The position numbers and the translations under genes were made by a program. This document shows positions 5,794 through 7,860 of a stretch of 7,860 bases of DNA, one piece after another; position 1 is the stretch's first letter, and each line of letters begins with the position of its first letter. This DNA comes from an uncultured Pseudomonadales bacterium (GTDB lineage: Bacteria > Pseudomonadota > Gammaproteobacteria > Pseudomonadales > Porticoccaceae), in the NCBI GenBank assembly GCA_905478725.1, contig CAJQJT010000253.1, forward strand, positions 1 to 7,860, written 5' to 3'. Below the pieces are notes generated by a model. The model had not been told where the DNA came from and did not search any database. It saw only the letters and a list, made by a program, of their open reading frames with translations.

Positions 5794-6153
5794 GTGCTGC
5801 ATCTAGCCCTACACTTTTTAGTCCCAGCCCTTTTGGTTGGACTACTGTTCCGTAACCAACAGCACGGCAAGCAATGGCTCGGAAAAAAAGGACTTGGCGC
5901 CCGGTGGCAAGTCGCCTACTTTATTCTGATCGCTACCATGGCGGTGGATATTGACCACCTGCTGGCCAACCCGATCTACGACCCCAATCGCTGCAGCATT
6001 GGCTTTCACCCGCTGCATCAGCTGTGGTTTATCGGACTTTATAGTCTGCTGTGTTTTATCCCCAAGACTCGACTGATTGGCCTAGGCCTGACAATCCATA
6101 TGGCGCTGGATAGCATCGACTGTCAGGTGACCAATGGTATTTGGATAAACTAG
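5794..6153 (+). CDS. Small DUF6122-like multi-pass membrane protein
   Basis: A 119-residue, very hydrophobic protein with about four membrane segments (2-19, 38-57, 76-89, 95-108). Conserved-looking polar motifs sit in or beside the membrane: H3 and H7, DIDHLL (52-57), RCSIGFHPLH (66-75), H102 and D106-x2-DC (109-110). I recognise the combination as DUF6122. Its His/Asp arrangement resembles the YdjM/DUF457 group called membrane-bound metal-dependent hydrolases, so metal binding is plausible but the function is unknown. The start is GTG at 5794: an in-frame stop lies at 5764-5766, no other start codon falls between, and a weak AAAGAG (5778-5783) precedes it by 10 nt. It lies 163 bp after the MEST-like gene, behind the hairpin cluster, so membership of the same transcript is uncertain. 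Confidence 0.75.
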   Translation: MLHLALHFLVPALLVGLLFRNQQHGKQWLGKKGLGARWQVAYFILIATMAVDIDHLLANPIYDPNRCSIGFHPLHQLWFIGLYSLLCFIPKTRLIGLGLTIHMALDSIDCQVTNGIWIN

Positions 6154-6160
6154 GCTTTTA

Positions 6161-6222
6161 TATAAGAGCTCTTATAGGAGAGCTCTTCTAGGACAGCTCT
6201 TCTAGGACAGCTCTTATAAAAA
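6161..6222. repeat. 14-bp tandem repeat array with a perfect 16-bp palindrome
   Basis: Units are AGCTCTTATAGGAG (6167-6180), AGCTCTTCTAGGAC (6181-6194), AGCTCTTCTAGGAC (6195-6208) and a partial AGCTCTTATA (6209-6218). The left edge forms the perfect palindrome TATAAGAGCTCTTATA (6161-6176). The array is also bounded by a long-range inverted repeat, about 14 of 16 matches between 6155-6170 and 6209-6224. It begins 7 bp after the DUF6122-like stop and runs into the stop codon of the permease remnant on the other strand. Confidence 0.85.
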
Positions 6223-6384
6223 AGTAAACTTAGCCAAAAAGATCGCCCCTAAAAACCAAGCACCCAAAGTAATATCCGAACGCTTCCCGGCAAAGAACTT
6301 AACCGCTACATAAGTTATAAAACCCAGAGCTATACCATTGGCAATGGAGAAGGATAAGGGTTTCAATGCTGTTACTGCAGCTCT
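6214..6384 (-). pseudogene. C-terminal remnant of an NCS2 (AzgA/PbuG-type) purine permease
   Basis: Read leftward, 56 codons without a start end at TAA (6216-6214). The peptide contains AAVTALKPLSFSIANGIALG, then GFITYVAVKFFAGKRSD, and ends AIFLAKFTFL. This is the typical C-terminus of guanine/hypoxanthine/adenine permeases (PAAVTALMMPLTFSIANGI in intact relatives, from memory). The match stops at about 6380; the next in-frame codon upstream (6387-6385) is TAG, and all preceding transmembrane segments, roughly 400 residues in the family, are absent. The KP in place of MMP suggests a lost codon, consistent with decay. The stop lies inside the 14-bp repeat array, and another AGCTCTCTA sits at the upstream break (6379-6387). 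It is non-functional as a transporter. Confidence 0.8.
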
Positions 6385-6407
6385 CTAAAGTATGTACTAT
6401 AGAGGCC

Positions 6408-6430
6408 GCTGTTTATGAGCAATAAACAGC
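6408..6430. promoter_or_regulatory. Perfect 9-bp inverted repeat upstream of the symporter gene
   Basis: GCTGTTTAT (6408-6416) and ATAAACAGC (6422-6430) are separated by GAGCA. It lies 55 bp before the symporter ATG. It could be an operator or an RNA hairpin; no T-run follows on either strand, so a classic terminator is not supported. Confidence 0.55.
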
Positions 6431-6440
6431 CCAGAATAAT
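6412..6440 (+). promoter_or_regulatory. Weak candidate promoter for the symporter gene
   Basis: TTTATG (3/6) and AATAAT (6435-6440, 5/6) are 17 bp apart. The -35 lies in the left arm of the inverted repeat, which would suit repression, but the -35 match is poor and the region is generally AT-rich. Confidence 0.2.
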
Positions 6441-6485
6441 AAGATAAGCCTGTACTTAATAAGGCTAATAGATTGGGGGAAAGAG

Positions 6486-7400
6486 ATGATTGACTGGTAT
6501 ATAGAGTATGAATATTGGGTTGCCGTGGTGCAGTTGGTGCTGGCAATGCTGGGAATGGGCGCCGGACTGCGAGTGTCTGACTTTCAAAAGGTAGTGCTCA
6601 AGCCAAAAGCCGTGAATGTAGGCTTGCTCATGCAACTAGTGATTGTGCCATTGACCGCACTGCTCTTTATTCTCGCCACCGACCTGCCCCCAGGAATGAT
6701 TATTGGTATCGCCATCATTGCCGCCATACCCGGCGGCACCTCATCAAATATCTTTACCTTTATGGCCCGGGGCAATGTGCCCCTATCCATCAGCATCACC
6801 GCCTTCACCTCTGTAGCCTGTCTGGTGACTACGCCACTGATTTTAGATTTCTTGATCGCCGAGTATATGCCCGATAGCTTTACCATGCCGACTCTGAGAA
6901 TCGCCATTGAGATTGGTCTCTGCTTGCTGCTACCACTGTTGTTAGGAATGGGATTTCTGCGCCGTTTCCCACAATATGCGCAACGCTTTTCAACTATCTG
7001 CGTGCGCGGCTCACTGCTGGGCATAGCGATGATAGCGGCGGGCTCAGTCGGTGCTGGCCGACTCAATATAGCCGACACGCCAATGACCGACCTGGTCACC
7101 CTGCTTGGGTTTATTATTGGCCTGACGCTTATCGGAATAGGCCTAACCAAGGCCTTTGGCCTCGCACATAAAGACAACACTGCCATCGAAATGGAAGTGG
7201 TGGTGCGCAACATCAACCTAGGGTTTCTGCTCAAGGTTTCTCTGTTCCCGCTAGTTGCAGGCGAAGCTAATCCGGTTGCAGATATGGTACTGCTGTCCCT
7301 GCTACTCTATGGCTCTTGGCAATTGATTATGGGCGTTGTGCTGATTTTTTGGCGGCGCAGTCTTAGTGCGGGAATTATTCAAACAACCCCGCAGGCATAG
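6486..7400 (+). CDS. Bile acid:sodium symporter (BASS/SBF) family transporter
   Basis: A 304-residue inner-membrane protein with about nine to ten hydrophobic helices, the usual BASS length. Family signatures are GLRVSDF (27-33), MQLVIVP (49-55), PGGTSSNIFTFMARGNVPLS (82-101) and EVVVRNINLG (237-246). By alignment from memory with bacterial ASBT, S87, N88, S101/S103, T105 and E237 match the first Na+ site and Q50 and E237 the second. The usual EVGMQN reads EVVVRN, placing R241 where Gln normally binds the second sodium. Members import organic anions such as bile acids, pyruvate, pantothenate or sulfated compounds; the substrate here cannot be read. The ATG at 6486 follows GGGGGAAAGAG. It is monocistronic as far as visible and converges with the LysR gene, 21 bp apart, with no terminator between them. 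Confidence 0.9.
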   Translation: MIDWYIEYEYWVAVVQLVLAMLGMGAGLRVSDFQKVVLKPKAVNVGLLMQLVIVPLTALLFILATDLPPGMIIGIAIIAAIPGGTSSNIFTFMARGNVPLSISITAFTSVACLVTTPLILDFLIAEYMPDSFTMPTLRIAIEIGLCLLLPLLLGMGFLRRFPQYAQRFSTICVRGSLLGIAMIAAGSVGAGRLNIADTPMTDLVTLLGFIIGLTLIGIGLTKAFGLAHKDNTAIEMEVVVRNINLGFLLKVSLFPLVAGEANPVADMVLLSLLLYGSWQLIMGVVLIFWRRSLSAGIIQTTPQA

Positions 7401-7421
7401 CGCTGAGCATTTGTGTCTACC

Positions 7422-7860
7422 TTAGAATATTGGATTCATCTGGGCGCAGGGTTTACTAGCCGCGGCCCTGATAAGCTGTTCCATCGCCTGAGCCGCGGCT
7501 GACAGCTCACGCTGAGGCCGAGTCACAATACCCACCTGATGAGTGATCACAGGTGCACTAACGGCGCGACACTGCAGCCCCATCTCTTCCATCTGTGCCC
7601 TACTGGTACTCGGCACCACGCTTAGACCCAAACCTTCGTTGACCATACGCCCAATACTGACCAGCTGATGAGATTCAAAAGCCGGTGTTAGCAGCAAGTC
7701 TTTTTCCTTAAGAGCCTGGTCAATCAGCCTGCGGGTTCCGGCTGGTCGCTGGAGACTCAGGTGGGGATAGGCCAGCACATCGACCCATTTTAATTTCTGC
7801 TTGTCGAGCAGTGGATGCCTGTCCGGCAAAATAGCCACAAAGCGGTCTTTATATAAGGGC
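7422..7860 (-). CDS. LysR-type transcriptional regulator, effector-binding domain (5' part outside window)
   Basis: The frame enters from the right edge with PLYKDRFVAILPDRHPLLDK, a typical mid-domain stretch of LysR substrate-binding domains. It continues through LSLQRPAGTRRLIDQAL and VSIGRMVNEGLGLSVVPS to the C-terminus, 145 residues in all, stopping at TAA (7424-7422). The DNA-binding helix-turn-helix half lies beyond 7860. A GTG at 7838 opens a shorter frame but is interior to the domain and is not a start. It converges tail to tail with the BASS transporter. LysR regulators usually control genes next to their own 5' end, so its target probably lies outside the window; control of the transporter is possible but not shown. 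Confidence 0.9.
   Translation of the reverse strand, partial: PLYKDRFVAILPDRHPLLDKQKLKWVDVLAYPHLSLQRPAGTRRLIDQALKEKDLLLTPAFESHQLVSIGRMVNEGLGLSVVPSTSRAQMEEMGLQCRAVSAPVITHQVGIVTRPQRELSAAAQAMEQLIRAAASKPCAQMNPIF

Noticed and set aside
5515..5802. 95-residue minus-strand open frame across the hairpin spacer
   Set aside because: It is antisense to the end of the MEST-like gene and crosses structured intergenic DNA; no protein family is recognisable.
6161..6222. Insertion sequence end or attachment site
   Set aside because: No transposase or integrase is present, and there is no target duplication beyond the short AGCTCT motif; a tandem array and deletion scar explain it better.
6584..7234. 216-residue minus-strand open frame
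   Set aside because: It is antisense to the clear BASS transporter and has a basic, Ser/Arg-rich composition typical of a shadow frame.
7401..7421. Bidirectional terminator between the converging BASS and LysR genes
   Set aside because: The 21-bp gap contains no stem-loop or T-run.

Overview
The window looks like chromosomal DNA of an aerobic, probably marine, gammaproteobacterium. This is inferred from moderate GC content, gene style and gene types (haloalkane dehalogenase, exported alkylsulfatase-like hydrolase, degradative thiolase); no rRNA or other taxonomic marker is present. There is no phage, integrase, IS element, CRISPR array or tRNA gene.

Layout. Positions 1-3241 hold a leftward gene string. 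In transcription order it is a degradative thiolase (3241-2006), a PF10118/COG3687 'metal-dependent hydrolase' (1994-1122) whose visible ligand pattern is that of a ferritin-like di-iron protein, and an exported alkylsulfatase-type metallo-beta-lactamase-fold enzyme cut off by the left edge (1025-1). A divergent intergenic region (3242-3567) carries a 28-bp palindrome overlapping a candidate rightward promoter. Rightward from it run two alpha/beta hydrolases that overlap by 4 bp (ATGA): an enlarged HLD-I-type haloalkane dehalogenase (3568-4689) and a bacterial homologue of the animal protein MEST/PEG1 (4686-5630). Then come a hairpin-rich spacer (5631-5793) and a small DUF6122-like membrane protein (5794-6153).

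Positions 6154-6485 hold a scar-like region: a 14-bp tandem repeat array and the C-terminal 56 codons of an NCS2 (AzgA/PbuG-type) purine permease on the minus strand, with the rest of that gene missing. A 9-bp-arm inverted repeat follows, just upstream of a bile acid:sodium symporter (BASS) family transporter (6486-7400). A LysR-type regulator, entering from the right edge (7860-7422), converges on it.

How the genes may work together (inference): the divergent blocks encode activities that could strip halide and sulfate from alkyl chains, possibly oxygenate or remodel them, and feed them into thiolysis. The shared control region makes co-regulation plausible. No substrate can be read from the sequence, and halogenated or sulfated lipids are only a hypothesis. 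The most notable items are the dehalogenase/MEST-like pair, the E...ExxH...E...ExxH pattern in the PF10118 protein, the palindrome in the divergent promoter region, and the permease remnant bordered by AGCTCT repeats.
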